Part shown: piece by piece, positions 22,533 to 33,764 of the stretch | Layout: each line of letters begins with the position of its first letter | Numbering within the stretch: position 1 is the first letter of the stretch | Assembly: GCA_023512835.1 (NCBI GenBank) | Contig: CM042087.1 | Location: 14,354,853-14,418,852 of the forward strand | Reading direction: 5' to 3' | DNA from: Taxillus chinensis | Taxonomy: Eukaryota; Streptophyta; Magnoliopsida; Santalales; Loranthaceae | Length of the DNA: 64,000 nt | Notes under the pieces: generated by a model | Databases searched by the model: none | What the model was told of the DNA's origin: nothing | What the model saw: only the letters and a program-made list of their open reading frames with translations | Position numbers and translations under genes: made by a program

Positions 22533-24351
22533 TCACGAATTTCGAAATTCTATGGTCTCTTCTTCGGTGATTGGTGTTCCTCTCTTTGTTGCCTCCGGTG
22601 TTGACTCGATGTCTTGTTCTACAGCTTTTTCCTTCCTTGCTTTGTCGGCCCATATCTCGGGGCATATGCCCGACCGCTCCTGGTTTTCTTTTCGGGCTGC
22701 GGTGGCTCCCTGTACTACTTCACAACCGTAGTTCCATGGGATTGCCTTATCGGTTTTATAAGGGAAAGGAGCAGGAACACCTATGGTGAGAGGTGCAATT
22801 CCCCGCGGTAGTTGTGGGCTTCCGGTTCTCCCCCTCTTATCCGGCACGAGACTTGAGGCATGGATAGTGAGAGGCTTGATTCCATGTGGCGATAACGGAT
22901 CTCTGCAGCCTTAACGTTTAAGACAAGGGGTGTAGGCACCCATGGCGATTTGAGGGAATCATCTCCTTGGATCATGTGGCTATGGTTGTCCATTCCCCCT
23001 CTTGAGAATTCAATCATCCTTTGGTCCATGAGCTTTTGCACCACCTTGGAAAACTCAAGGCATTCTCGCGATGTCATGTCCCCATGACATTTTGTGATAA
23101 AGGCATTTTTTTTCTCCAACTTTGTCCCCTTCTCCGTCTTTAATGTGTCGTGAGCAAGTATATATCCATATTCCTGCAGAGGGTAAACAAATAGCTTTTC
23201 TCCATTTGTATTTGTGAAACTTTCTCTAGCTGTCCTTCATTTGTGATACTGCCACGTCATGGGAATGTTCTGGAAGTGGATTACTGTTCACATTTAGTGT
23301 CCCCGCCAGTGCGGAAAAATCCAGCCACTTTGCATCCTTTAATGCCTGAACCTTCCTTTTGAAGGTTATACGATTTCGATATCATGTCCAACTTCACCGC
23401 ATGATATTCACACTGCATCCGGCTTATACCAAGCCGGGGAGGAGTCTTTATTTCTCCCAAGGGTATAGGGGTTACCATCCTTGCCTCTAAGAGCTTGGGG
23501 TATAATTCGGCATAAGTCATTAGAATTGGATCAAACTCTTGTCGTGATCGACCAGAAGCCCTGATTTGCTCTCGCTTGCCTGGGTCGGGGCCCTCGGTTG
23601 CCCCTGTCCTTGGAATGAGGGTCCTGGTCCTTCCTGACTTGCTAGCCTTGGTTGCTCTACGTAAGGTGCTCTTGGTTGAAATGGATTAGGTGTCATGGGA
23701 TATGGAAATGGAACCCCTCCCTGTGGCAAGTATGGCATGAATGGGGGAGGTGGTGCAGGGCGAGCGTAGGTGGCCACAGGTGACCCTCTATAGCACCCTG
23801 GTGCTTGGTAGAATGTTGGTTGTATCGACGGGTGCGATGGGTATACCAAGTTGGTTTCATTTTCTTTCCTTTTGCTGGTGGTTGAAAACCGTTTTGATGC
23901 CTCATTTGCATCTCCCTTTAGCTTTCTTCCTTTAATTCCACTTTCTACACGTTCACCGGATGCGACCAAGTCTCGCAAAAGTGTTGGAGACGTTACCAAT
24001 CAACTTCTCATAGTAGACACCTTTTAGTGTGTTGATAAAAAGAGTAGTGAGTTCTCTTTCGGTAAGGGGAGGTTGGACCTCCACGGTTGCCTCTCTCCAT
24101 CTTCGTGCATAATCTTTGAAATTCTCTTCGGATCCCTTCTCCATAGACTGCAGGGTTAGTCGATCCAGTGCCAACTCGGTGACATGTTTATACTGTGCCA
24201 AGAAGGAAGTAGCTAATTCCTTCCATGTCTTAATGCGGTTTCCATTCAGTTGAAAATACCAGCGAAGGGATGCCCTAGTTAGGCTTTCCTGGAAACAATG
24301 CATGAGGAGCTTGTCTTCACCAGCATAAGCGGCCATCTTTTGACAATACAT
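22533..24351 (-). pseudogene. gag: Tat-like gag, N-terminally truncated and frameshifted
   Basis: Frame 24351-23953 carries the capsid core (YCQKMAAYAGEDKLLMHCFQ, TWKELATSFLAQYKHV, ENFKDYARRWREATVEVQPP, LKGVYYEKLIG). Frame 23999-23520 is Pro/Gln-rich. Frame 23520-23281 has MTYAELYPKLLEARMVTPIP and a CEYHA knuckle-like start that loses its frame. Further pieces run to 22533. The sequence begins inside the capsid domain and abuts LTR sequence at 24352, so the start of gag, the leader and the PBS are deleted. Confidence 0.8.
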
Positions 24352-26417
24352 GAACTAACACAATAACATATAAAGTGATGTGTGTGATTGTGACATCCAT
24401 AAATCAAATAACGACCCACTCTTTTTCTTTCTTTCCTTTTTCTTCATGCCTCCCTTTGCTCTCTCTCTTTTTCTTTGTTTGTTTTTTTTTTGCTATGCTT
24501 TACATATTACAACATACACATATACAAAAGAAAGGGAAATACAAGGAAAACACGACGCATACCAATAAAAGAAAAAGAAATACAAGGAAATACTAAGAAT
24601 TACATCACATATCAATATTAATAAGCTGAAAAGTAATGAATAAATAAAGATAGAACCGACTTTGGGGCTTGCAACACTAGTCTTCTGTTTGAGCTCCTGT
24701 CAGCGCCGATAGTCACTTGCCCGAATTAGAACCAACAAATTTGGCAGCGGGATTTGTGAGGAGGATTTCCTGGTATTTGGAGATTGGAGTGATGTATTTT
24801 TTGGGGTTTAAGATTTTTCGTGACTGGGAATAAGGAAAGTGGGCATAAGAAATAGGGAAATGAAGAAGAATTGTTTTTTTTTTTTGTCTTTTTTGATTTG
24901 ATGAAAAACGTAAGAGGAAGGAGGCAGAACTGGGTTGTTTGTTTGTGTTTTTTTTTTTGCTGGGAGAAAGAGACCTATAACGAGAAAGAAGGAAAGAGGA
25001 GTTGGAAAGGATGGGCGATTTTGATTTTGGGACAGGGAGAGTGTTGAGCGAAAATCTGGGTGTTCCTCTTTTGGGATTAGGGAGCTGGGCGTGAAGATGG
25101 CAGCAGAGTTTTCTAGTTTTTTCTCTCTTCCGAACTCTTGTTTTTTTTTCTCTGCCGAACTCTGGTTTTTTTTTCTCTCTATTTTTCTCTTTTCTGTGTG
25201 CCAATCCCCTTTTTTTCTCTTGGCCAAACTCTCCTTTTTTTTTGACGAACTCTCCTTTTTTTCTCTCTGCCCGAACTCCCCCTTTTTTCCTTGGTCGAAC
25301 CCTTTTGCATGGACAGAAGACTGGTTTTAAAGAGATGGCTCAATTTGGCTGGATTGCATTGATTGCAGCATTTAATGCTCTATTGTGAATGCCGGCATTT
25401 TTAATTGTAAGATTCTGGCTTTGTCTAGTGGTTAGACGACCTGTGCGTAAAATCAGGGGGCCTGTGATTGCCTTTTCGTTTTTTTGTAAGCACATGTGAC
25501 AGACAGGCGTTGAAAAGCATCTCTGACAAAAATGGCCAGCTAATAAAACGTGTCCCGTGAGTAACCAACGAGAATGCCAGCGAAAGAGGCCACACAGCGA
25601 AGGTCAACGGGTCAAAGGGTCGAAGTGTTGGCAGGGTCGAAGGTCAACGGTCAACGGGTCGAAGGTCGATGGGTCAAAGGTCAACGGTCAATGGGTCGAA
25701 GTGTCAGCAGGTCAAAGGTTAACGGTCAACGGGTCGAAGGTCGGTGGGTCGAAGGGCAAAGGGCGAAGGGTCGAAGTGTCGGTAGGTCGGAGTGTCGGCA
25801 GGCTTACAGGCTTCGAAGGTCGAAGGGGCGAGTCGAAGGTCGGAGTGTCAGCAGCGGGGGCTTCGAGGCTTCGAGTCTTCGAGTCTTCGAAGCTTCGGGC
25901 CTTCGAGGCTTCGAGGCTTCGACCTGCCGACACTTCGAGTTTTTTTTTTAACTTTTAATTACCCTTTTACCCCCACTTAAAAGACCAAAATGGATGACCT
26001 TTCAGGGATTGTTTAGGAAGTCCTGTATTCGCCTAAATAGACATTTCAGACTATTCCTCACATGCACATTTTCGGCCCATTTGACCAGGGGCATTGACAG
26101 TCTTTTGGCAAGTTTGACTTTTCCCGACGAAAATTGTTTTGGCCATAACTTCTTCATTTTTCATCGAAATTGAGCTCGGTCAAGTGCGTTAGTCTCCAAA
26201 TTTCATCCTTTATCACCTGGCGTTGATCTTGGGGCACTTTAGGGGCTAGCAACAGAGGTTATCAATTTTGGGCTTCCCGGTTCGTGTCAATGCATCCATT
26301 TTGTGCAAATCACATGGAATCTCTAAGGACCTGTTCAACAAGGTATATGGCATGGGCAAAAGGTATATACATCAAATGGGGTTAGTATGTCCAACCCGGA
26401 CAAAATGGGGTCCAACA
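24352..26417 (-). repeat. Truncated 5' LTR of Tat-like element
   Basis: Collinear with about 5930-8092 and ends GGGGTCCAACA. About 0.7 kb of the LTR's transcript-sense 3' end is missing at the junction with gag. Its central array (25595-25945) uses GGTCAACGGGTCGAAGG-type units, unlike the GCTTCGAG-dominated array of the 3' LTR. Confidence 0.8.
25595..25945. repeat. GGTCAACG/GGTCGAAG module array in truncated Tat LTR
   Basis: Degenerate tandem units of 10-20 bp (GGTCAACGGTCAACGGGTCG, GTCGAAGTGTCGGTAGGTCG, then GCTTCGAGGCTTCGAG) sit at the same place as the 7125-7605 array. A 22-nt stretch here is also found near 31824, in an unrelated LTR family. Confidence 0.85.
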
Positions 26418-27509
26418 CTCTTAATTGAAGCATTGATTAGTGCATTAATCATGGCAGCCCCTTTTTTATTGCTAGATTTCAGCTTCTCGGGTGGGTTAGT
26501 GACCTGTAATTGCCCCTTTTTGTTTCTATGTAAGCACATGTGACGACATGCGTTGAAAAGTATCTACACAACTAATACAAACACATCCTGGGAAAAACAA
26601 AGTGAGTGAGCTCGTGGATAAGCCAATCGGCGAAGGTCAAAGGTTGTAGGGTTAAAGGTGTGGAGGCTCGGATCCGGATCAATGGAAGGCTATTCCAGAT
26701 GATTAGAGCTTATTTTGGATGATTAGAAGGCTCGGATCCATACTCCGTATCAGTGGGAGCTTAGTCCAGATCAATGGAAGGCTCAGATCATTACTCCGTG
26801 TCAGTAGGAGCTTAATCCGGATCAATGGAAGGCTCGGATCCTTACTCCGTGTCAGTGGGAGCTTTGTCTAGATGAATGAAAGCTCGGATCCTTACTCGTG
26901 TCGATGGAAGCTTAGTCTGGACGAATGAAGGCTCGGATCCTTACTCCGTGTCAGTGGAAGCTTATTCCGGACGAATGAAGACTCAGATTTGACTTTGATG
27001 CTCCAGATTAACTTTGATATTTTGGATTTGACCATGATGATCCGGATTTAACTTTGATGATCTTTCTTTTAATCTTTTAATTTCCTTTTTACCCCCACCC
27101 AAAATGTAATAATGGATGAACTTTGGGGGATTGTTCGGGAAGCTCTGTGTTCATTTAAATAGTTATTTTGGAGAATCTCACATGGTTACCTTTTCGGTCC
27201 CTTTGACCAGGGGCATTGACCGTCTTTTGGCAAATTTGACTTTTTTCGACACATATTGCCTTAGCCATAACTTCTTCGTTTTACATATGAATTAAGCTCG
27301 GTCAAGTGCATCGAACTCCAAATTTCATCCTCTATTACCTGGTGTTGGTCTTGTAGCACTTTAGGGGCTTGTAACAGAGGTTATCAATTTTGGGCTTTCC
27401 TGTTCTTGTTAATGTATCCATCTTGTGCAAATTGGGGCTAATATCAACTCCAAATCATTCCTTGGTAGTGAGAAATCTTTAAGGACCAGTTCAACAAGGT
27501 ATATGGCAT

Positions 27510-27540
<31 letters not shown>

Positions 27541-27582
27541 ATGGGGTTAATATGTCCAACCCAGACAAAATAGGGCCCAACA
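26418..27582 (-). repeat. Second partial Tat-type LTR in tandem
   Basis: This ends AATAGGGCCCAACA, like the other Tat LTRs. It is homologous to about 6858-8092 but truncated on its left and directly abuts the end of the 24352-26417 copy. It carries a different array (26640-27065) and a (TA)n run at 27516-27541. It may come from an older related copy or a rearranged tandem LTR. Confidence 0.7.
26640..27065. repeat. GGATC/ACTCCG module array in partial Tat LTR
   Basis: About seven units of roughly 50 bp read GGCTCGGATCC, TTACTCCGTGTCAGTGG, AGCTTAGTCCGGATCAATGG. They are followed by TTTGACTTTGATGCTCC-type units of about 30 bp. The array occupies the slot that holds TCGA-type arrays in the sister LTRs. 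Related words recur at 31860-32045. Confidence 0.8.
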
Positions 27583-27917
27583 GTGGCAGAGCCATAAAAG
27601 TCTTAAAATCTATATGTAGGGGAGTGGTGTCTTTGAATCTTGTAAAGCTTTCAAACAATCAATACAATCGATTTCTTTGCCTTCGTTCAATCTTTCTTCC
27701 GTTAAGCGCTTCCCTACACAATTACTTTACAAATGATCATTGGGTACGGATCAAATGCGATGAGTTAGGCCGACCTAGCGTTCCTTCATATGAGTGGGAA
27801 CTAGGTGCCGCACGGATTAAGTTGCGATACAAAATTGACCCCATGGCACGTTTATAGTAGGTTTTTGCCTCCTCGTTAGATGAGGGCATCGACGGCTCGC
27901 GAGTTGATGATGTGATA
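27583..27917. other. Unassigned sequence left of the Reina-like element
   Basis: A + strand frame at 27552-27857 encodes ...DHWVRIKCDELGRPSVPSYE and more, but I do not recognise it as a protein family. With 41396 onward it forms the interrupted target of the Reina-like insertion. Confidence 0.4.
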
Positions 27918-28214
27918 TGTTAGGTCCCAGTCAAAGCTCTACAGATGACATCTTGGGGCGAGATCGGGCCACACAATTTTAGGTAATTCTCATCATACTG
28001 TCCTTTATTGACTGCATGCTTTTAAATACAAAATAGATAACTACTAACCCTAAAATCATGACCACAATTATTGGAATGATAATCAAAACAAATTCAAACA
28101 AATCTTCAAACAAATCCTGAATAACAAAATAACCAAATAAAGAAAAGAATCTGACGTAGTCCAAATATTTCTTATTTGGGCGAGGAACCTGTTGGGACAG
28201 TACGTGGCGTATCA
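27918..28214 (-). repeat. 3' LTR of Reina-like element
   Basis: About 297 bp, TGTTAGGTCCC...GGCGTATCA on the + strand, with a polypurine-like AGTGGGTGTAT on the minus strand just beyond. Its partner at 41123-41395 is clearly similar but diverged by substitutions and small indels. Confidence 0.85.
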
Positions 28215-29700
28215 ATACACCCACTGTGAGTGGAACCTTGTCCTCAAGTTTCATGTCAGGAAACCGGGCCTACAAGTCTTCTGCGAACACCCATGTAGCA
28301 TCCTCCACGGGAAGGTGCTTCCACTAGACCAAACATTCCTCTAAAAATTTACCCCCTTTATTGAGCGAATGAGTGTCGAGAATTGTGTCAAGTTCCATGA
28401 GGAAAGTAGCATCATCATGGATGGGCAACAGAGTAGGAGAACTTGTACTAGAATCACCAATCACTTTTTTAACCAAGGAGACATGGAAAACGGGATGGAT
28501 ACGTGAGCCTGGAGGGAGTTGGAGTTGATAGGCAACCTTGCCGATGTGACGCGTAATGGGAAAAGGACCATAAAACCGGTGAGTGAGCTTTTGTGTGGCA
28601 CGACGAAACATAGTTTGCTGGCGGTAAGGATGGAGTTTAAGGAAGATAAGGTCACCTTCATTAAATTCCACGTCCCGCCGCTTGGAGTCAGCCAATTGTT
28701 TCATCTTATTAGAAGCGATGGAGATTGAGCTTCGGTTGAGTGAGAAGGTCATCACGAAAAGCCAATTTCTGATCAACTTCATGAATAGGAGAGGAGCCCA
28801 ACTAATAGCATGGAATCATTGGCGAAGGACGACCATACAAATCAAGGAACGGCGTCATGCCAGTGGAGGCGTGGTAAGCAGTGCTATACCAGAATTCAGC
28901 CCACGGAAGCAAGGAATTCCAACATCATGGTTGCTGATAGACCAAGCAATGAAGATATTGCTTAACATATCAATTAATAACCTCTGTCTGCCCATCGGTT
29001 TGGGGATGATAAGCAGAGCTCATTTGCAATTGAGTGCCCGACAGCTTCAAAAACTCATGCCAGAAAGTGTTGACAAAAATGGGATCACAGTCATTGATGA
29101 TGGAGTTGGGCATTCCGTGTAATTTTACCATGCCGTCAATAAATTTCTTAACAACCACTTTGGTAGAAAATGGATGGCTTAAAGCCAAAAAATGTGCATA
29201 TTTGCTAAGGCGGTCAACAACCACAAGAATTATGTCCTTACCCTAGGATAGAGGCAACCTTTCAATGAAATTCATAGTAATGTCGTCCCAAACTTGACAA
29301 GGAATGGACAAAGGTTTGTAGGAGTCTAGCTGGAGATAAAGTGGATGCTTTAGTGCGTTGACATACATTGTAAGAGGACACATATTCTTTAACCGTATGA
29401 TACATTGATGGCTAATAAAATTGTTGAGCAATACGTTTATAAGTGCATAATACACTAGAGTGACCCTCCCTGGAGAGTATTGTGGAACTGATGTAGAAGT
29501 TGAGTTGGAATAGTAGAATGAGGAGGCACCACAACCCGATTTTTATAAAAAATCAGCCCATGATGGCCGGTGTAGGGCGACCCAAGTCCGGTAGTTGCCA
29601 ACTTGCTAATTCTGTCCATATAAGCATCATTAAATGCCATTGACTTTATTTCTTCCCAAATTTGAACCTGCGGCACAAGCAAAGCCTAGAGATTTGGAGA
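28215..29700 (-). pseudogene. Reina-like integrase and chromodomain
   Basis: Frame 29224-28970 carries the integrase core MVVDRLSKYAHFLALSHPF, SIINDCDPIFVNTFWHEFL and SSAYHPQTDGQTEVIN (catalytic Asp residues present). Frame 29455-29243 overlaps the zinc/HHCC region with frame damage. Frame 28782-28324 carries the integrase C-terminus and the start of a chromodomain (ILDTHSLNKGGKFLEECLV, stop, WKHLPVEDATWVFAEDL). The frame then continues as LEDKVPLTVGV to about 28215. Chromodomains steer integration toward particular chromatin marks. Stops inside the chromodomain make it non-functional. Confidence 0.8.
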
Positions 29701-30106
29701 AACATGGACACGAGACAGAGCATCGGCGGCTGAATTTTCACGGCCAAGTTTGTATAAGATCTCGTACTCATAATCAAGCAATTTGGCTACCCACTTTTGT
29801 TGCTACAGTGTAACCACACACTAAGCAAGCAAATACTTGAGACTCTGCTGGTCAGTTTGAATATAAAATTTTTTGCCAAGAAAATAAGGGCACCAATAGC
29901 CTGAATAATGGCAAGCATTTCTTTAGCATATGTTGACTAAGATAATTTAGAGACTCCTAGTGCACGGTTCATGTAGGCAATAAGCTTGCCCACTTGAGTG
30001 AGTATCGCGCCAATCCCCTCTCTTGAAGCATTAGACTCAATAGTAAAGGTTGCTGAAAATTTGGCATAGCCAAAGTGGGTGTCGTAGTCATGGCTTGTTG
30101 GAGAGC
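29701..30106 (-). pseudogene. Reina-like RNase H region, left part
   Basis: The minus strand encodes FTIESNASREGIGAILTQ and KLIAYMNRALGVSKLS, matching plant gypsy RNase H (FxIExDASxxGIGAVLxQ). It contains stops and is cut at 30106 by the next element. The frame resumes at 33770 with an AEAETTFKAL-type block. Confidence 0.75.
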
Positions 30107-30226
30107 TATCACGCCCCCGATTCCAGGAACCTAGACCGGGAACATGACTTCCCTTTGCCCGCACCTGAAAGGGACAAGGGGAAGTCATGTTCACGATTCT
30201 AGGTTCTTAGAATCGGGGGCGTGACA
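30107..30226. repeat. Inverted duplication of LTR U5 end
   Basis: The left arm starts TATCACGCCCCCGATTCC. The right arm ends GGAATCGGGGGCGTGACA in opposite orientation (wording follows the symmetrical bases; the actual right arm has TTAGAATCGGGGGCGTGACA). The arms are about 55 bp and meet near CAAGGGG. Confidence 0.8.
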
Positions 30227-30241
30227 AGTTAGTATCGAGCA
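30227..30241 (+). other. Primer-binding site of the foldback element
   Basis: AGTTAGTATCGAGCATAGG directly follows the U5 end GGCGTGACA and resembles the iMet PBS TGGTATCAGAGC with one base missing. Confidence 0.6.
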
Positions 30242-31177
30242 TAGGTCCAGGTGGACCTATGGGATATGGGTGTAGTGATATGCATATGTGTATATAGTGC
30301 ATTAGAGATTTCCTGTGCTTATGTGTGAACTCTGATATAAGTATTGCCATAGTGGCGTGTGGCTATGATATCTGAGTGTTGCACTTTGGTGGTGTGCCCC
30401 GATGGGTGGTTATGCTTATGTTCGTGTTTGAGATACGTGTGTACATGTGTGATAGGGGTATAGGTACCCTTATGATGTGTTATTGACCTACGGGTTGAAT
30501 GGTTTGAGCCTATGGGGTGTTTTGCAAGGGCTGTTTGTGCTCGCAATGCTAGTTCATTTGCGCCGTCTTGCGCTTAGAAGGAATGTCCGAGGTGCTGATT
30601 TATATGGTAGGGATAGGTATGGCTCGAGATGGTGAGTAGGGTGCTATGGATTTGTTGCACGGCATGATGTTATTGGTGACTAGAGGTCCACGAGAATTTT
30701 GAGAGCATTCAAGTGTTTGAGAAGCCAAGAGTTTGTCACCCATTTCCTGGTTGGGGTGGGTCCCTTGGTGAGTGAGGACTATTTGGGACAGTCGGCATAG
30801 GTGAGGAGAGAGTTGGTTAGTCTCATGTTAGTTACCCATTTGGGTGAGATTGTGATGCTTGGGTATTTGGCTGAGGTTGCGGGTTGACACTTGGAGGTGT
30901 CCACTTTGTTTGTGTGATGTAATCATCATAGTCATGTAGATTGGCTAGCTTCCGTCAAGGCCAAGATAGGTTGTTCATTTCACCATATGGCACTTGGGGT
31001 GTCTTCATGGGTGAATAGAGCTTATGGTTGGTAGGGTCACGATGTCCAGGTGGCGTGGCAATGAGTTGTGCGATATGAAAGCGGTTTGGTGTTGTGTTTG
31101 CACCTATGTGAGGGGTGCATGTGACCGACAGGAATGTGAGTTTGGTTTTATGATGCTTGATCACGGGTGGTTGTGTT
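30242..31177. other. Short non-coding internal region
   Basis: About 0.94 kb, G/T-rich on the + strand, with no protein domain. It is far too short for gag-pol. Confidence 0.65.
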
Positions 31178-31212
31178 ATTTTCGAGGACCAAAATTTCTA
31201 AGGTGGGGAGAA
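31178..31212 (+). other. Polypurine tract region
   Basis: TTTTCGAGGACCAAAATTTC then TAAGGTGGGGAGAA directly precedes the LTR start TGTAAAGACC. This is the Tekay-type arrangement. Confidence 0.75.
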
Positions 31213-31821
31213 TGTAAAGACCTATATTTAGGTAGGGTTGAGAGATAGCCTTTCTTTGTTGCTGAAAATATCTGGATGGTATTGTGACCATCGTTGTGAG
31301 CATTTTGATAGTATTTGGACCCAATTTCGGGTCGGGGCCCTGAAAGGCTCAGTTGTTGACTTTTCGAAGGTGTCTTTGGTCAACTGCGCAATTATTGCTA
31401 TGGGAGGTCAATTATTGGCGACGGTATAAATAGTTAGAGGTAAGAGAGAGAAAGAAATTGCGTCCGTTTGAGCTTGTGCATAAAGGATAGCTTCGGCTTA
31501 AGGAGCTTAGAGCTTGGAGTCATGGTTTGGCGATTTGTGGCTATCCAATCTGTGATAGTACCTCCAGGTAGGTGATTTTATCTCTCTACATGAATCCTAG
31601 TGGGATTAGCATACATGATTTTGCTAGAAATCATGGATTTGGGGATGAACTTTAATTTTTTGGGGGAAACCAAATTTTGGGTTGAATGTTGTGATTTAAG
31701 TGCATAAGAGGTGATTAAAACCTAATAGATTGCATCTGGTATGAGTTTTATATGTTGTCAGATGGTTTGGGGGTTGCTGGGTTGATTTGTCAATGACGAT
31801 GAACAGTGCCCTTGGTGCGTT

Positions 31822-32045
31822 AAGGGTCGAAGTGTCGGTAGGTCGAAGGTAGGGTTGCTCAGATGCCTTCCGTATTAGTGAGTGTTGTTTCAGATGAGTA
31901 GTGTTCTGGATGAGTGTTGTTCTGGATGAGTAGTGTTCCAAATGAGCGTTGTTCCGTATTAGTGTTTCGAATGAGTGATGTGCCAGAGTAGTGTTCCGGA
32001 TCAATGTGATGCTCTGGATTTGACCTTGATGCTCCAAATTTGACT
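31822..32045. repeat. Mixed module array shared with Tat LTRs
   Basis: It begins with GGGTCGAAGTGTCGGTAGG (a 22-nt identity to about 25768-25790). It continues with CCGTATTAGTG and GTGTTCTGGATGAGTA units and ends with GGATTTGACCTTGATGCTCC, close to 26990-27060 of the partial Tat LTR. Confidence 0.75.
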
Positions 32046-32870
32046 TTTTGTCATAACTTAACTCGGAATCGTGCTTTGGTAACTACATTGGCCTGACTCA
32101 ATGCTCGAGAATAGAGTTGTCGTTTTAAGGAGATTGGCCTCTATTCTAGAGGGAGTGTTGTGAAACCCTAGTGGTTGACTTGTGTTGCTATGGTATGCAT
32201 TGGACCTTCGGTCCGAGAGTTATATTATGGGTTGTTTAATTATGTTACGGTGTTGGTTTGTCCGCGTATGTGTGTTTAACTCCAAGTTGGAGGAAGGTAG
32301 GACCTATGACTTAGGTTCTTGTTTGGGTTTTTATGGGAAATCTGGTATTAGAGAAACATGGTGTTCTCCATTATAGATTGTCTAAGATAGTTTTGGACTT
32401 AAAGGAGTCCCTGAGGTGCCAATAGGCACTATGAGAGCCTAGTGAGGCTATGTGACAAAATGTTTGTGGTTTGTCATTGTTTGTTTGAGGTTATGGTTGG
32501 GCTGTGAGGGCTAAGGTGCCTATGGGGTGGTGAGGGTGGTTGGCAACGTGAGAGCCTCATGGTCTGTTTGTTTGTATGTTGGTCGCTATGTTTGGCTTGT
32601 CAAATACGTGTACTGTATGGGACCTTTGAGTTTATTGTGATATGTTATGCTTGTTTGAATAGTTGTGTGTGATATCTATGTGATATGTGGGACTCTTTAG
32701 TCCATGTTTGATAGTGCCGCGTGGCATATTCAGTGGTTGAGTTTGAGCTAAGAGCTCGGTGCTAATGCATGCGAATGTACCTTTGTATGGGTGTGACAGG
32801 TGGCTAAGGCCTTTGGGATTGTGATGTACCCTGTTGGGTGAGGCTATGGCCTAATGAGCTCATGATGAGT

Positions 32871-33085
32871 AGATCCTGCTGAGGATCATGGACAAGCTAT
32901 GCCCTACTGAAGGCAGGTTGCGTCTGGTTATTGGGATCCTATTGAGGATCATGGACAAGCTATGCCCTAGTAAAGGCAGGCTGCGTCCGGTTATTGAAAT
33001 CCTATTGAGGATCATGGACAAGCTATGCCCTAGTAAAGGCGGTGCCGTCCGGTTATTGAAATCCTATTGAGGATCATGGACAAGT
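32871..33085. repeat. 63-bp tandem repeat in LTR
   Basis: Three full units plus a partial, each starting GAGGATCATGGACAAGC and ending GGTTATTG(A/G)(A/G)ATCCTATT. The third unit has a 1-bp deletion. Single related units occur at 33235 and 37030 (GGATCATGG/GGATCGTGGACAAG). Confidence 0.85.
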
Positions 33086-33764
33086 TTTCCTTAGGTTGTA
33101 TCATGACATGTTGTGGATCCTGTTTGGGGATCGTGGGGGACATACTAAGTCCTAATATGGATAGGATGTCCTAGTGATGATTGTGACATGAGTTACTTGG
33201 GCTGTGAGCCCTGAGCTGGTGATCCTTTGGGATCATGGGGGACATGCCGTTATGAATGCTGTGGGTTGTGGTGAGTTGAATGCTTAAGTTGGGAATCCAT
33301 TCCCTGAATTTAGTTTGTTTCAGGCTGAGTCCTGATGTTTATTTATTTGGTTATCCATTAAGCATGTATTGCATGGTAGAGTGTAGAGTTATAAGTCACC
33401 TACAGAGCTTATGGCTCGCCCCCATTATTTGTTTTTGTGGTTGTTTGTTGTTGTTGTTTGCCCTTCGGGTGTTATTGAGGCTAGTGGAGGCTTTCCTTCC
33501 TGGAGGACTTTGCCTATTCGTACTCTGAGGTACGATGTAGCATGTTTGCTTGTATATCTATCTTTTGATATACTTTATGGATGATGTGGTTTGATGGTAG
33601 TGTACATGATTACCCATGCAGTATGATTGTACTAGTTGGTGAATGAGACAGCACCCGTGGTTTTGTCTCTTTCGGTGCTTGTCACCAACCCCTTGTCCCT
33701 TTCGGGTGCGGGCAAGGGGAAGTCATGTTCCAGGTTCTAGGTTCCTGGAATGAGGGGCGTTACA

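Larger units (their letters stand above)
5252..26417 (-). mobile_element. Tat-lineage Ty3/gypsy retrotransposon, degenerate, split by a later element
   Basis: In minus-strand order: truncated 5' LTR (26417-24352), gag (about 24351-22533), protease (about 22431-21833), RT and RNase H (split by the 12217-20927 insertion), a second archaeal-type RNase H, an integrase remnant, a 3'UTR tandem array, a polypurine tract (8093-8106) and 3' LTR (8092-5252). The extra RNase H and the 3'UTR tandem repeats are hallmarks of the Tat lineage. The gag N-terminus, leader, PBS and about 0.7 kb of the 5' LTR are missing at 24351/24352. No matching TSD was found (AAAGG on the left against CTCTT after 26417). Confidence 0.8.
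30107..33764 (+). mobile_element. Non-autonomous LTR element with foldback U5 terminus, nested in Reina pol
   Basis: Perfect TSD AGAGC (30102-30106 and 33765-33769). The right end is a normal LTR end (3' LTR 31213-33764, preceded by a polypurine tract). The left end is not an LTR start but an inverted copy of the U5 end (30107-30170), followed by a direct copy of that end (to 30226), a PBS and a short internal region (30227-31212). There is no coding capacity. The LTR is closely related to that of 34875-37582. Confidence 0.8.
31213..33764 (+). repeat. 3' LTR of the foldback element
   Basis: TGTAAAGACC...GGGCGTTACA, about 2.55 kb. It contains a mixed module array (31822-32045), a 63-bp tandem repeat (32871-33085), the conserved TCACCTAC...GCTCGCCCC block (33395-33422), and the U5 stretch CCCTTTCGGGTGCGGGCAAG near its end. 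It is homologous to 35133-37582. Confidence 0.85.

Noticed and set aside
27583..27917. Organelle DNA insertion or host exon (DHWVRIKCDELG frame)
   Set aside because: I could not match it to any plastid, mitochondrial or nuclear protein, and no splice structure is evident.
30107..33764. Foldback DNA transposon with terminal inverted repeats
   Set aside because: The inverted ends are LTR U5 sequence next to a PBS, with a polypurine tract and full 3' LTR inside and a 5-bp TSD, so it is an LTR element with an aberrant end.
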